A DNA stretch of 28,514 nucleotides from CAZTAO01 sp964611645 (GCA_964611645.1 CAZTAO010000061.1:1-28514), one strand, 5' to 3'. Shown: positions 7,293-15,211, counted from the stretch's first letter. The notes: a model not told the origin generated them from the letters alone. Made by a program: numbers and translations.

Positions 7293-10200
7293 TTGCGCAT
7301 TCTAGTTTGTGGTTTCGCGCTACTGGCATTGGCTGCTTCTGCCATTGCCGGCGGCGCTTTGGTTGATAATAACCCCGTCGGCGGGCACAGGGCGTATTGG
7401 CCTGCGCCTGGTGAATATGTCGGCGGCACGATGTGGACCATCGATGGTGACCCGATGGATATCTGGTCGCAAGCCTTGGGCAAGACCTACCCGAAGGGCA
7501 AGTACAAGGTCTACATCCTCGCCGGGTCCAGGAATGGTTCCCCGGCAGAGACTCGCATAGATATCGGCATGGGCACCGTCGTGGTTCCTGCGAAGTGGAA
7601 GACTTCGCAGGCTCCGGAGTGGGTGGGGCCTTTTGATATCACTTCAGCCAGGCCGTTCAACGCGGTGCAGTTCCGGTGCGACGGCCCCACGGCCATCGAC
7701 GCCTTCTGGATCACCGATGCTTCCGACAAGGCTATGCCACAGGGACGCGCGAACGTCAACCAGCCTCTGGCCGTGGACGGGTGGAAGTGCGTCTGGCTGG
7801 ACTTCCCCGACTCTCATCTTCGCCCGGCATGGTTCACTCAGTCTGACACCGTGCGGATTCGATTGAGGTCGAACTCCGGTAGATCGGGCGAGCTGGCGTT
7901 GGTGAAGTGTACGGTTTTGGACTATGATCACAAGCCTGTCGCTTCGCAAGAATGGAATATCGGGCTGACTGGCAGCCCTAGAGAGCAAATGCTCAATGTT
8001 AATGTTCCCAAGCGCTTTGGGCCTTACCTGCTGCGGTTCAGCGTGGAGTCCGGCGACCTCAGGCAGGAGTATCAATATGTAGTTGCGCGGGTGCAGGCGC
8101 CGCTGGCCTTTGTCGGCGATGAGCGGATAGCAGGCCATTTCTATATGTCGCAGCAATCAGAGACCCTGGCAGCCTACATCGGCGCGAGGTCCAGCAGGCT
8201 GTGGGATGCCGCCCGCAACACAACCTGGCGCAGCGTGGAACCAGAACAGGGCGTCTGGAAGTGGGACGACCGACTGGGGAGTTTCCCGCTGGGGAAAGTA
8301 AGCCTGCTGGGGGTGCTGGAGGATCAGCCCGGATGGTCAAAAGAAAACAGTTTTGAGAACCCGACCCAGTGGCTGCAATACGTCACCCAGACCACCTCGC
8401 ACTTCCGAGGCCGCATCGACAGTTGGGAGATTTTCAACGAGCGGTACTATCAAAGAGTGCCGGATGAGGCGTTCGCAAGCCTCGTGCGCAAGACAATCAC
8501 CGCTATCCGGTCTGTAAACCCGTCAGCCAAGATGGGAGGCCCGTGCGGGCCGCCCGAGGAAGTGCCTGGTTCGCTGGACTTCTGGCGCGGCGTGGGGAAG
8601 CTGGGGCTGTTCAAGGATTACGACTTCATCACCGGCCACTTCTACGTCGGAGGCGGCGGGACATATCCCATAGACCAGGATGTTGCGCTGGACGGCATGC
8701 TTGGCAGAGTCCGAGAAATCTGCGACCAATACGGCGCGGCGGACAAGCCTCTGTGGGACTCCGAAGCCGGGATCGGGCCGAATGAGTCGTTCTTTGCAGG
8801 TCGGAAGACTCCTTATGGCATCTGGACTCCCACGGGAATGCAGGAGCGGGACCCCGTGCCATACAAGGTTGGCGCGGCGATGATGGCGCGGCTGGCCCTG
8901 ACCCACCTCTGGCACGACTGCCGCTGGTATTACTACTACTCCGGAGGCGGTTACGGCAACGGGTGGGCGATGTGCGACTTCCCCGACATGACCCCGCTGC
9001 CTCTTGCTGTCTCCTACGCGCAGACCAACCGGATGATGAAAGGCGCGGCGGCTGCGGGGCGGGTGAAGCTGGAGGGCGGCATATTCGGGTTCCGATACGA
9101 TGTCAAGGGCAGCCACACGGCCGCGCTGTGGTCGGTTGGGCTGAAAGCAGGCGAGACCAGAACAGCCAATTGGCCTCAGGGGAAAGTGGTCGTGCGGGAC
9201 ATGTTCGCCAACACCATACCTCGCGCCGACACCCTCACCATAGGCATCTCCCCTATCTACCTCACAGGTAGCAAAGCTCAGGTCGAATCTGCGCTGGCGT
9301 CCATCAAAGTGATCTCAAAGGTCGACCCACAAGCCGGGCCGCAGCCAATATCTCTCGACCTCACCGGAATGGACCGCGTTCCGAACGCCGCTGTAACCGC
9401 CGACATCTCAGCATCGGGAAGCAGCCCCGAGAACGTGCGCGACGGGGTTGGGGGCGCTGCCTGGACCTCCGAGGCAGGCGCGGGGGAGCACTGGGTGGAG
9501 TATCGGTGGGCGGAGCCGGTGGAGGTGAACCGCGTGTTGTGCGAGTGGCCGGCGGACAAGCTGCCCGATGGCTACAAGATAGAGTGGTGGGACGGCCTCG
9601 CGTGGAAGCCGTGCTCGCCTTTCTACGACGGCTTCCGCAAGCCGGGGGTTGCCGTGGAGAACTATCTGCTATCGACGGCGGCGAAGACCGACAGGCTGCG
9701 AATGCTCATCCGCTGTGACTCCGCCAAGCCTGCGGCTGTTACCGAGTTCAGAGCGTTCCACATCCCGCAACTTACACCGCCCCTCACAGAGATGCAGGAG
9801 CTTTACAACCGCAAATTCCAGCCGGACGCCGAAGGCTTCATCCGCGACTGGCTGGTGGTCGGCCCGTTCCCAAGCCCGGGCAACAGGTACGATGGCAGCG
9901 GCGCGCGAAAGGTTGTGGGCTGGGAAACCGACTTCCTGGTCGATGACTGGATCAACGGCCCCAACCACCCAGAGACCCGGATCGAGCCGACGGTCGGAAT
10001 GAAGCACGCTGTGCGGTTCCCGGCGGAGGCAGGCGCGCCCTGGAAGCCGATGGAGGTCTACGTGGCCTGGCAGCCCGTCCACGCGGCTTCTAATCTCGTC
10101 GATCTCACCGGCCCGCTGATGAACGACATCATTACCCCCGCAGGCAAGGTGGTCGAGCAGTCCTTCGCCTACGCATTCTGCAACATCGTCTCCCGTAAGG

Positions 10201-10466
10201 ATATAGACGCCCGCCTGCTCATCGGCTCAGACGACGGCTACAAGATCTGGATCGACGGAGCTCTGGCGGCAGAAAAGCAAGCCTTCCGCAGCCCTGTCCC
10301 GGACCAGGAAAGCTACCCGATCAAGCTCACGCGAGGCGCCCACCGCATCCTGCTCAAAATCCACAACGACATAGGCGGCCACGGCTTCTACCTCCGCTTC
10401 ACAGACGCCAGTACCGGCAAGCCGGTTACCGATATGGATGTGTTTCTGAGGAATGCTGACAAGTAG
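7293..10466 (+). CDS. Large secreted glycoside hydrolase-like protein (clan A-type barrel)
   Basis: A 1057-aa protein read from TTG at 7293, chosen because GGAGG (7283-7287) lies five bases upstream and a signal peptide (RILVCGFALLALAASAIAGG) starts there; the frame stays open to 7218 without a better start. After two beta-sandwich regions (about residues 20-290) comes an (alpha/beta)8-like region. WEIFNE places E383 after Asn382 as a candidate acid/base, and LWDSEAG places E491 as a candidate nucleophile, the layout of clan GH-A families such as GH39 or GH5. Residues about 690-830 resemble a discoidin/F5/8-type domain, and the C-terminus (DWLVVGPFP, GSDDGYKIWIDG) a PA14-like sandwich. Likely acts on polysaccharide outside the cell; substrate and family are not determined. 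Confidence 0.83.
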   Translation: MRILVCGFALLALAASAIAGGALVDNNPVGGHRAYWPAPGEYVGGTMWTIDGDPMDIWSQALGKTYPKGKYKVYILAGSRNGSPAETRIDIGMGTVVVPAKWKTSQAPEWVGPFDITSARPFNAVQFRCDGPTAIDAFWITDASDKAMPQGRANVNQPLAVDGWKCVWLDFPDSHLRPAWFTQSDTVRIRLRSNSGRSGELALVKCTVLDYDHKPVASQEWNIGLTGSPREQMLNVNVPKRFGPYLLRFSVESGDLRQEYQYVVARVQAPLAFVGDERIAGHFYMSQQSETLAAYIGARSSRLWDAARNTTWRSVEPEQGVWKWDDRLGSFPLGKVSLLGVLEDQPGWSKENSFENPTQWLQYVTQTTSHFRGRIDSWEIFNERYYQRVPDEAFASLVRKTITAIRSVNPSAKMGGPCGPPEEVPGSLDFWRGVGKLGLFKDYDFITGHFYVGGGGTYPIDQDVALDGMLGRVREICDQYGAADKPLWDSEAGIGPNESFFAGRKTPYGIWTPTGMQERDPVPYKVGAAMMARLALTHLWHDCRWYYYYSGGGYGNGWAMCDFPDMTPLPLAVSYAQTNRMMKGAAAAGRVKLEGGIFGFRYDVKGSHTAALWSVGLKAGETRTANWPQGKVVVRDMFANTIPRADTLTIGISPIYLTGSKAQVESALASIKVISKVDPQAGPQPISLDLTGMDRVPNAAVTADISASGSSPENVRDGVGGAAWTSEAGAGEHWVEYRWAEPVEVNRVLCEWPADKLPDGYKIEWWDGLAWKPCSPFYDGFRKPGVAVENYLLSTAAKTDRLRMLIRCDSAKPAAVTEFRAFHIPQLTPPLTEMQELYNRKFQPDAEGFIRDWLVVGPFPSPGNRYDGSGARKVVGWETDFLVDDWINGPNHPETRIEPTVGMKHAVRFPAEAGAPWKPMEVYVAWQPVHAASNLVDLTGPLMNDIITPAGKVVEQSFAYAFCNIVSRKDIDARLLIGSDDGYKIWIDGALAAEKQAFRSPVPDQESYPIKLTRGAHRILLKIHNDIGGHGFYLRFTDASTGKPVTDMDVFLRNADK

Positions 10467-10536
10467 GCGAAACGTAGCGAGAAATCGCTGAAGTGTGATA
10501 GCCTATAGTCAGTTCAAGTTGTTGCGAGGTGATCTG

Positions 10537-11847
10537 ATGAAACGTAGGCTGACGAGCGTTCTGGTTACTCTGGTTGTGGCCCTGGTCGGCTTCGGGTTGT
10601 TCTGGAACTGGTGGAGCAACATCAACCTCGCGCCCATCGTCGTTCCTGCGAAGAAGATGCCGTCACCGAACGCGTATGATTTCTACACAAGGGCCTATGC
10701 GGCGATGCCGGAGGAACCCAAAGCGAGGCTGCTGAGACCACCCGGTACCGAGGTAGAAGCCGCCCCGATGGTCTCGATGATGAAGACCAGTGAACCGCAG
10801 CCCGAAGACAATCCAACCGACCCGCGCATCCCCCTTGAGAAGAAAGTGGCTGCGTTGAAGAAGTATGAGAAGAGCCTGACGATCCTGCGGCAAGGGCTGC
10901 GGTATCCATACGCCTCGCCGCGTTATAGGAGCATTGATGAGGTATTCGAGAAACAGCACTTCACCAGAGCACGACGCCTGGCAAGGGTACTGCGACTGGA
11001 GAGCTATGTGGACTTGCGGCAAGGCGAATACGGCAAGGCAATGGGCACAGTCATCGACGGGCTGCAGGTAGGAATGGATACCGCCAACAACTGCGCAATT
11101 GCCGCACTGGTAGGATTCGCGATAGACAACATCTCGCTCCCGCGCGACCCAGACGAGATCGTGTCGCATCTCACTGCCGCTGAGTGCCGTTCGGCGGCTC
11201 GTCGGCTTGAGAATGTTGTGGGCCGCCGCTACACGATGCCGCAAGTGATGGAGGAAGAGCGGTTCGTGGGCTCGCAGGAACTTGGTAGATTACTCCAGAA
11301 CCCGATCTGGCGTTCGGCATTCGTGACAGGATATGATCTCGAGAAAGACCGTGAGACGACATCTGCTGAGCGTTCGTATCAGACAGCACTGGCCTACTTC
11401 TACACCAAGAGAGGCGTCTCCGACTGGTACCAGAAGAACGCCGATAGAGCGATCGTGCGCGCCGGACTTCCCTACTCGCAGACAAAGACACTTCCAGAGT
11501 CCAACAGATCAGGTATCTTTTCAGTTGTGTCGGCGGCTGATGGCCTCGTTTTCAAAGTGAGCCTCGACAGAGTACCCATTGACCAGTTGCTTCTCACCCT
11601 CGCCCTCCGAGCCTACAAACTGGAGCATGGAGCATACCCGATCACTCTCTCTCAACTGGCTCCAACCTACCTGAAGAGCATTCCTAACGACCCATTCGGT
11701 ACCGGACCATACATCTACAAGCTCAAGAGAAACTCATATCTCCTCTACAGCTTCGGCCCGGACTGCAAGGATGATGGCGGCAGGCCTATCGTGAAGAAAG
11801 AGGCATGGAAGGACAGCTTGGGAGATATGGTAGTGAGACCGGAGTAG
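10537..11847 (+). CDS. Membrane-anchored protein with GspG-like C-terminal tail
   Basis: A 436-aa protein. ATG at 10537 is preferred over the upstream ATG at 10495 because GAGGT (10526-10530) precedes it and the protein then begins MKRRL with a transmembrane segment at about residues 8-27. The rest should be outside the cytoplasm. The large middle part is alpha-helical in appearance and not recognised. The last 80 residues (ALRAYKLEHGAYPITLSQL, YLKSIPNDPFG, YSFGPDCKDDGG) closely follow the C-terminal part of type II secretion major pseudopilin GspG, including the acidic end that binds calcium in GspG. The usual N-terminal prepilin site is absent. Proteins of this layout are common hypotheticals in Planctomycetota and Armatimonadota. 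Function unknown. Confidence 0.82.
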   Translation: MKRRLTSVLVTLVVALVGFGLFWNWWSNINLAPIVVPAKKMPSPNAYDFYTRAYAAMPEEPKARLLRPPGTEVEAAPMVSMMKTSEPQPEDNPTDPRIPLEKKVAALKKYEKSLTILRQGLRYPYASPRYRSIDEVFEKQHFTRARRLARVLRLESYVDLRQGEYGKAMGTVIDGLQVGMDTANNCAIAALVGFAIDNISLPRDPDEIVSHLTAAECRSAARRLENVVGRRYTMPQVMEEERFVGSQELGRLLQNPIWRSAFVTGYDLEKDRETTSAERSYQTALAYFYTKRGVSDWYQKNADRAIVRAGLPYSQTKTLPESNRSGIFSVVSAADGLVFKVSLDRVPIDQLLLTLALRAYKLEHGAYPITLSQLAPTYLKSIPNDPFGTGPYIYKLKRNSYLLYSFGPDCKDDGGRPIVKKEAWKDSLGDMVVRPE

Positions 11848-11875
11848 GGCTGTGAAGTCCTCCCGGAAGCCCCGC

Positions 11876-11950
11876 TTGAGCTAACCTGCCACAATGTAGT
11901 ACACTTTTATCGGCAATATAACGGCAATAAGTATGGCCGTTATCGGCAAT
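11876..11950 (+). promoter_or_regulatory. Promoter and phased repeats upstream of the Fic gene
   Basis: A possible promoter is TTGAGC (11876-11881), 18-nt spacer, TACACT (11900-11905). Just after it come three copies of TATCGGCAAT/TAACGGCAAT at 11908, 11919 and 11941, at 11- and 22-bp steps, so on one face of the helix. TAACGG (11919-11924) and CCGTTA (11937-11942) also form an inverted pair. This looks like an operator; the regulator is not known. The repeats end just before the Shine-Dalgarno sequence. Confidence 0.5.
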
Positions 11951-11965
11951 TTTGGTGGAGTGTCT

Positions 11966-13081
11966 ATGGATACGCTGGTCTGGAAACCTAATTATGCGCT
12001 TACCAACTCGATAGTCAAAGGGCTTACCGAGATCGAGGCGGCGCGGGTCATCGTCGAAAGCGCAAACCTGCCGCCGACCGCACTCGCCGAGCTCTCGAGG
12101 CAGGCGCGGATCCGGGCAACCCACTACTCCACCCGCATAGAAGGCAACAGGCTTACCCTTGAAGAGGCCGAGGAAGTGGTCTCGGGTCGAAAGAGGGTCT
12201 TCCATGGCAGAGAACGGGATGTGGCAGAGGTCCGCAACTACTGGGACGCCCTCGCCCGCGTGGAAGAGTGGGCTGCCGCACAGCGACCGCTAACGGAGGA
12301 TTTGATCCAGCGCATCGCGGGAATTGCCCTCAATGGCAGGCGCTCCAAGCCCGAACCATACAGAGCGGGACAGAACGTGATCCGGGACTCGGTAACAGGG
12401 GGCATCGTGTATATGCCGCCGGAAGCATCAGATGTGACGGGACTGATGAAGGCGCTCGCCCGTTGGGTAGATCGGGCTGAAACAGACGGAACGCCTGTGG
12501 CCATCGCTGCTGGGCTGGCGCACTACCAGTTTGTTACCATCCATCCCTACTACGACGGCAACGGGCGAACGGCTCGACTTCTTGCCACCTTTATCCTGCA
12601 TCGCGGGGGTTACGGTCTGCGGGGTATATACTCCCTTGAGGAATACCATTCCAGAGACATCGAGGCATACTACGGGCACCTGGATGTCGGTGGCCACCAC
12701 AACTACTACATGGGCCGCGCAGATGCAGACCTGACGGGCTGGCTGGATTACTACGTGGCGACGCTTTCAAACGTCTTTGAGGCCGCCAAGCAGCAGGCCC
12801 TGGAACCCGCTGCCTTACCTCTATTTTCTGAGTCCGAGGAAATCCGAAGACTCGACTTCCGCGCGCGGGCTGCGATGGCGGTGTTTGCTCGCCAGGATTA
12901 CATCACTTCCAATGACGTGGCGCAGACGCTTGGGCTATCCCAAAGAATGGCGCGGGTGCTGTTGGCCGGATGGGTGCATGAGGGTTGGCTCGTGGTATCA
13001 GACAATTCGCGAAAGACCCGGAAGTACGCTCTGAGTGACACTCTTCGACGCTACCTGGGCTCACAAACGCCAAGCCCCTAA
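11966..13081 (+). CDS. Fic family protein (AMP-transferase fold) with N-terminal inhibitory motif
   Basis: A 371-aa Fic-domain protein. The active-site motif is HPYYDGNGRTAR with catalytic His193, matching HxFx(D/E)GNGRxxR except Tyr for Phe. Such enzymes usually transfer AMP to a hydroxyl group of a target protein. Near the N-terminus, STRIEGN (Ser55 to Glu59) matches the inhibitory [S/T]xxxE[G/N] motif, so it is a class II, self-inhibited Fic. The C-terminus (SNDVAQTLGLSQRMARVLLAGWVHEGWL) is a winged-helix domain. ATG at 11966 is chosen over ATG 11933 because GGAG (11957-11960) precedes it and 11933 lies inside the operator-like repeats. It stands alone. The winged helix may let it bind its own promoter, which is inference. 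Target unknown. Confidence 0.9.
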   Translation: MDTLVWKPNYALTNSIVKGLTEIEAARVIVESANLPPTALAELSRQARIRATHYSTRIEGNRLTLEEAEEVVSGRKRVFHGRERDVAEVRNYWDALARVEEWAAAQRPLTEDLIQRIAGIALNGRRSKPEPYRAGQNVIRDSVTGGIVYMPPEASDVTGLMKALARWVDRAETDGTPVAIAAGLAHYQFVTIHPYYDGNGRTARLLATFILHRGGYGLRGIYSLEEYHSRDIEAYYGHLDVGGHHNYYMGRADADLTGWLDYYVATLSNVFEAAKQQALEPAALPLFSESEEIRRLDFRARAAMAVFARQDYITSNDVAQTLGLSQRMARVLLAGWVHEGWLVVSDNSRKTRKYALSDTLRRYLGSQTPSP

Positions 13082-13132
13082 GCCGGTATAGCCGGAACCA
13101 GAATCAATCGCGAAAGCACAAAAGGAATGGAT

Positions 13133-13217
13133 TGTCATTCCGAGCCTGCGAGGAATCTGCTTTTCGTAACCTCTGGGATCAACAGCAGATTCCTCGTCGT
13201 TCCTCCTCGGAATGACA
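13133..13217. repeat. Imperfect inverted-repeat element (TGTCATTCCGAG...CTCGGAATGACA)
   Basis: Outer arms TGTCATTCCGAG (13133-13144) and CTCGGAATGACA (13206-13217), inner arms CGAGGAATCTGCT (13149-13161) and AGCAGATTCCTCG (13184-13196; the first 13 bases after position 13183). About 85 bp in all, non-coding, lying after the Fic gene. The sequence is of a type dispersed in many bacterial genomes (MITE/REP-like). It could fold into a long hairpin in RNA from either strand. Confidence 0.8.
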
Positions 13218-13245
13218 GAGGTAGGCATGTTTTCGTGTTTTCTCC

Positions 13246-13263
13246 CTTTCGTGTTTTCGTGAT
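13246..13263. repeat. CTTTCGTGTTTTCGTGAT direct repeat, left copy
   Basis: An 18-bp sequence identical to one at 13775-13792. The two copies flank the cupin gene in the same orientation. Nearby bases hold degenerate further units (TTTTCGTGTTTTC at 13230-13242). Confidence 0.75.
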
Positions 13264-13286
13264 GAGAATTCTTTGCAGGTAAGGTA

Positions 13287-13760
13287 CTAAATAACCCCAT
13301 CCTCCCCAATCCTCTTGTCCTCGAAGAAGTTGTCATTTAGGATCGAGGGCATTGAGACTTCCAGGACCAGGGCGTTGCCTACTCCGGTGAACGAGTGGCC
13401 GTTGTTGGGGGGCATTGGGAGGGTGTCGCCCTGGAATAGCAGCAGTTCGCGGCCTTCGGTGTTCATTCGGATGGAGCCTTTGACTATGAAGAACGTCTCG
13501 TGTTTGATGGCGTGGCTGTGGTAGGGGCAGGTCTGGCCGTCCATCAGGAACAGGAATTTCCCGCAGTAGCCGGACTTCTCCTCATTGGCGACCCAGAACT
13601 CAGTCTCGCCGATCTCCCGGAATGTGCCAAGGCCGAAGTCCAACGGGATCGGCTCAACATCAGGCAGCGTAAGCCCCCACTGCGTTAGCTGTGCGCGAAT
13701 AGCCTGAAGCGTCTCTTCGCGCAACTGGCCCTGGACCTCGTATGAATCGTACTTCCCCAT
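13287..13760 (-). CDS. Cupin-domain protein, D-lyxose ketol-isomerase-like
   Basis: A 157-aa single-domain cupin. The metal-binding set is H81, H83 and E88 in PYHSHAIKHETFF, with H122 in NNGHSF, as in cupin sugar isomerases. The length and the K-x-ETFF-x-V-K-G pattern fit the D-lyxose isomerase family, which converts D-lyxose to D-xylulose using a divalent metal in the cytoplasm, but this is a family-level guess. It starts with ATG at 13760; only a weak GAAAG-type ribosome site lies upstream, within repetitive sequence. It lies 54 bases downstream of the dehydrogenase gene on the same strand, so co-transcription is possible. It is flanked by identical 18-bp repeats. Confidence 0.8.
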   Translation of the reverse strand: MGKYDSYEVQGQLREETLQAIRAQLTQWGLTLPDVEPIPLDFGLGTFREIGETEFWVANEEKSGYCGKFLFLMDGQTCPYHSHAIKHETFFIVKGSIRMNTEGRELLLFQGDTLPMPPNNGHSFTGVGNALVLEVSMPSILNDNFFEDKRIGEDGVI

Positions 13761-13774
13761 TTCGTGCTTTCAGT

Positions 13775-13792
13775 CTTTCGTGTTTTCGTGAT
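13775..13792. repeat. CTTTCGTGTTTTCGTGAT direct repeat, right copy
   Basis: Identical to the 18 bp at 13246-13263. It lies in the 54-base gap between the dehydrogenase and cupin genes, beside a further unit TTTCGTGCTTTC at 13760-13771. Confidence 0.75.
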
Positions 13793-13814
13793 TGGCTCTT
13801 CGTACTTTCGGTAT

Positions 13815-14708
13815 CTACTTGCTCCGAGCTTCTACGCCGGCAGCTTTCTCGTAGACTTTCACCACCGAGCAGAAGTCCTCTTCGGCCAGCCCTGAGTCGG
13901 CGGCTTCCTGGAGCTTGTCTCGGACGGCGCTCGTGGTCGGCAGGTCGAAGCCCAGGCTTTGGGCGGTTGAAGTTATCAGCTTGGTGTCTTTGAGCATGAG
14001 CTTGGTGGAGAAGTGGGTGTCGAAGTCTCCGCTGAGGATCGACTTGCTCTTCCAGTCGATGAAATAGGATGACAGCGCTCCCGCCATCAGCGCATCCGCG
14101 ACCACCTGCGGGTTCAAACCACCCTTTGTCCCCAGCACCAGGCTCTCGCTGAGGGCGACTGCCGTGCTCGACACCATCAGGTTGAAGCAGAGCTTGAGCA
14201 GGGTCCCACTGCCCGAAGGCCCGGCGTGGATTATCTTCTTGCTCATCGCTTCCAATACTCCGCGCGCCTTCTCCAGGACATCAGCCTCACCGCCCAGCAG
14301 CAGCACCAACTCCCCAGCCTCCGCGCCGAGCTTGCTGCCCGTGACTGGAGAATCCAGGAAAGCCGCGCCTTTGGACCTGGCCAGTTGCAGAAGCATCGCG
14401 GATGTCTCGGGGTCTACTGTGCTGCAGTCTATAAGGACTGTCCCGGCTCCAAGCCCTGCGGCCAGACCGTGCTCGCCCTCGATAACAGCTTGCACCGCCG
14501 CAGGGTCGGAAAGCATCGTAATGACGAAGTCCTTGCCCCTGACCGCATCCGCCGGAGTCTCGGCGATGATCGCGCCATCAGCCGCAAGCTCCTCGCTTCG
14601 CGCGCGGGTGCGGTTGTACACGGTCACAGAAAAGCCCGACTTGATCAAGTTCCGAGCCATCCCCCGACCCATGATTCCCAAACCAATGAAACCAACTGAC
14701 TGAGCCAC
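13815..14708 (-). CDS. NAD(P)-dependent beta-hydroxyacid dehydrogenase (3-hydroxyisobutyrate dehydrogenase family)
   Basis: A 297-aa enzyme of the family that includes 3-hydroxyisobutyrate dehydrogenase, tartronate semialdehyde reductase and glyoxylate/succinic semialdehyde reductase. The N-terminal Rossmann fold shows GFIGLGIMGRGMARNL (GxGxxG at residues 9-14) and YNRT after the second strand, which suggests NADP preference. DSPVTGSKLGAEAG (119-132) is the substrate loop and K172 in GSGTLLKLCFN is the catalytic lysine. GTG at 14708 is used, with GGAGG nine bases upstream. Substrate cannot be fixed; the adjacent cupin isomerase-like gene hints at sugar or sugar-acid metabolism. Confidence 0.9.
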   Translation of the reverse strand: MAQSVGFIGLGIMGRGMARNLIKSGFSVTVYNRTRARSEELAADGAIIAETPADAVRGKDFVITMLSDPAAVQAVIEGEHGLAAGLGAGTVLIDCSTVDPETSAMLLQLARSKGAAFLDSPVTGSKLGAEAGELVLLLGGEADVLEKARGVLEAMSKKIIHAGPSGSGTLLKLCFNLMVSSTAVALSESLVLGTKGGLNPQVVADALMAGALSSYFIDWKSKSILSGDFDTHFSTKLMLKDTKLITSTAQSLGFDLPTTSAVRDKLQEAADSGLAEEDFCSVVKVYEKAAGVEARSK

Positions 14709-14762
14709 TGAGCTACCTCCGGATTAAACTATGCTGAGCCTATGCTTCGGCAGGCTTGCTAT

Positions 14763-14822
14763 GCTGCGGGAAAGCCGGTCTGCACTCGCGCGCCAAGTCT
14801 GCACGCGGTGAGTTCCCGCAGC
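14763..14822. repeat. Inverted repeat with 10-bp perfect arms
   Basis: GCTGCGGGAA (14763-14772) and TTCCCGCAGC (14813-14822), 40 bases apart, with an internal direct repeat GTCTGCAC. No T-tract follows. It lies in the 192-base gap between the CsoR-like and dehydrogenase genes. Role unknown; probably part of a dispersed repeat. Confidence 0.55.
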
Positions 14823-14865
14823 CAGGTTCTTCTACTGATGCCCCTGCGGACATTGCTACGCTGCG

Positions 14866-14899
14866 CCCTCACCCCCGCCCTCTCCCCCAGGAGAGGGAA
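14866..14899. repeat. Dispersed palindromic repeat, second copy (reverse orientation)
   Basis: CCCTCACCCCCG followed by arms CCCTCTCC (14878-14885) and GGAGAGGG (14890-14897). It is the reverse-complement version of the repeat at 7184-7225. It abuts the 3' end of the CsoR-like gene, where the hairpin could help end its transcript. Confidence 0.78.
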
Positions 14900-14900
14900 T

Positions 14901-15182
14901 CTACGCCATCGACAAGAACAGCTTCACGGCCTCATCCACGGACTTCTCGTCGGCTTTTACGCCCTTCTTGCCGTCTTTGGGGTTGTCCCTTATGGCGGTG
15001 TGGAGTTCGGTGGATATCAGCAGGAACCCGGCTTTGTCCAGGGCTTTCCTGGCTGCCAGAAGCTGCGGGACCACGTCCGCGCAATCCTTGCCTTCTTCCA
15101 CCATCTTCTGCAAGCCCCGAAGCTGACCTTCCACCTTCCGAAGCCTTACAATCACGTCATCTCGCGGGTTTTCGCTAGCCAT
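14901..15182 (-). CDS. CsoR/FrmR family transcriptional repressor, non-canonical ligands
   Basis: A 93-aa all-helical protein of the DUF156 family, whose members are tetrameric repressors that sense copper, nickel, formaldehyde or persulfide. The family signature RLRKVEGQLRGLQKMVEEGKDC and the following VVPQLLAARKALDKAGF are clear. Cys33 (KDCADVV) is at the first ligand position. In the second helix, aligned by eye, LLISTELHTAI has Glu and Ala where CsoR has the His and Cys ligands, so copper sensing of the usual type is unlikely. ATG at 15182 is used, with GGAG at 15194-15191; the frame stays open upstream but that part spans the promoter. No obvious target gene is adjacent; the HEPN gene is divergent. 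Confidence 0.87.
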   Translation of the reverse strand: MASENPRDDVIVRLRKVEGQLRGLQKMVEEGKDCADVVPQLLAARKALDKAGFLLISTELHTAIRDNPKDGKKGVKADEKSVDEAVKLFLSMA

Positions 15183-15211
15183 TTGTGTGCTCCTACGATG
15201 TGTCTGGGGAA

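Noticed and set aside
7175..7483. Minus-strand frame ending in LTPTLSPEAGERE
   Set aside because: This is the usual false translation of the dispersed palindromic repeat, running into the antisense of the glycosidase-like gene.
13061..13336. Minus-strand 91-aa frame with PRRNDEES
   Set aside because: It is a translation of the dispersed inverted-repeat and TTTCGTG repeats, not a protein gene.
13760..13800. Short TTTCGTG tandem units as a possible phase-variable tract
   Set aside because: Units are irregular and intergenic, with no frame effect on the cupin gene; better explained as a dispersed repeat.
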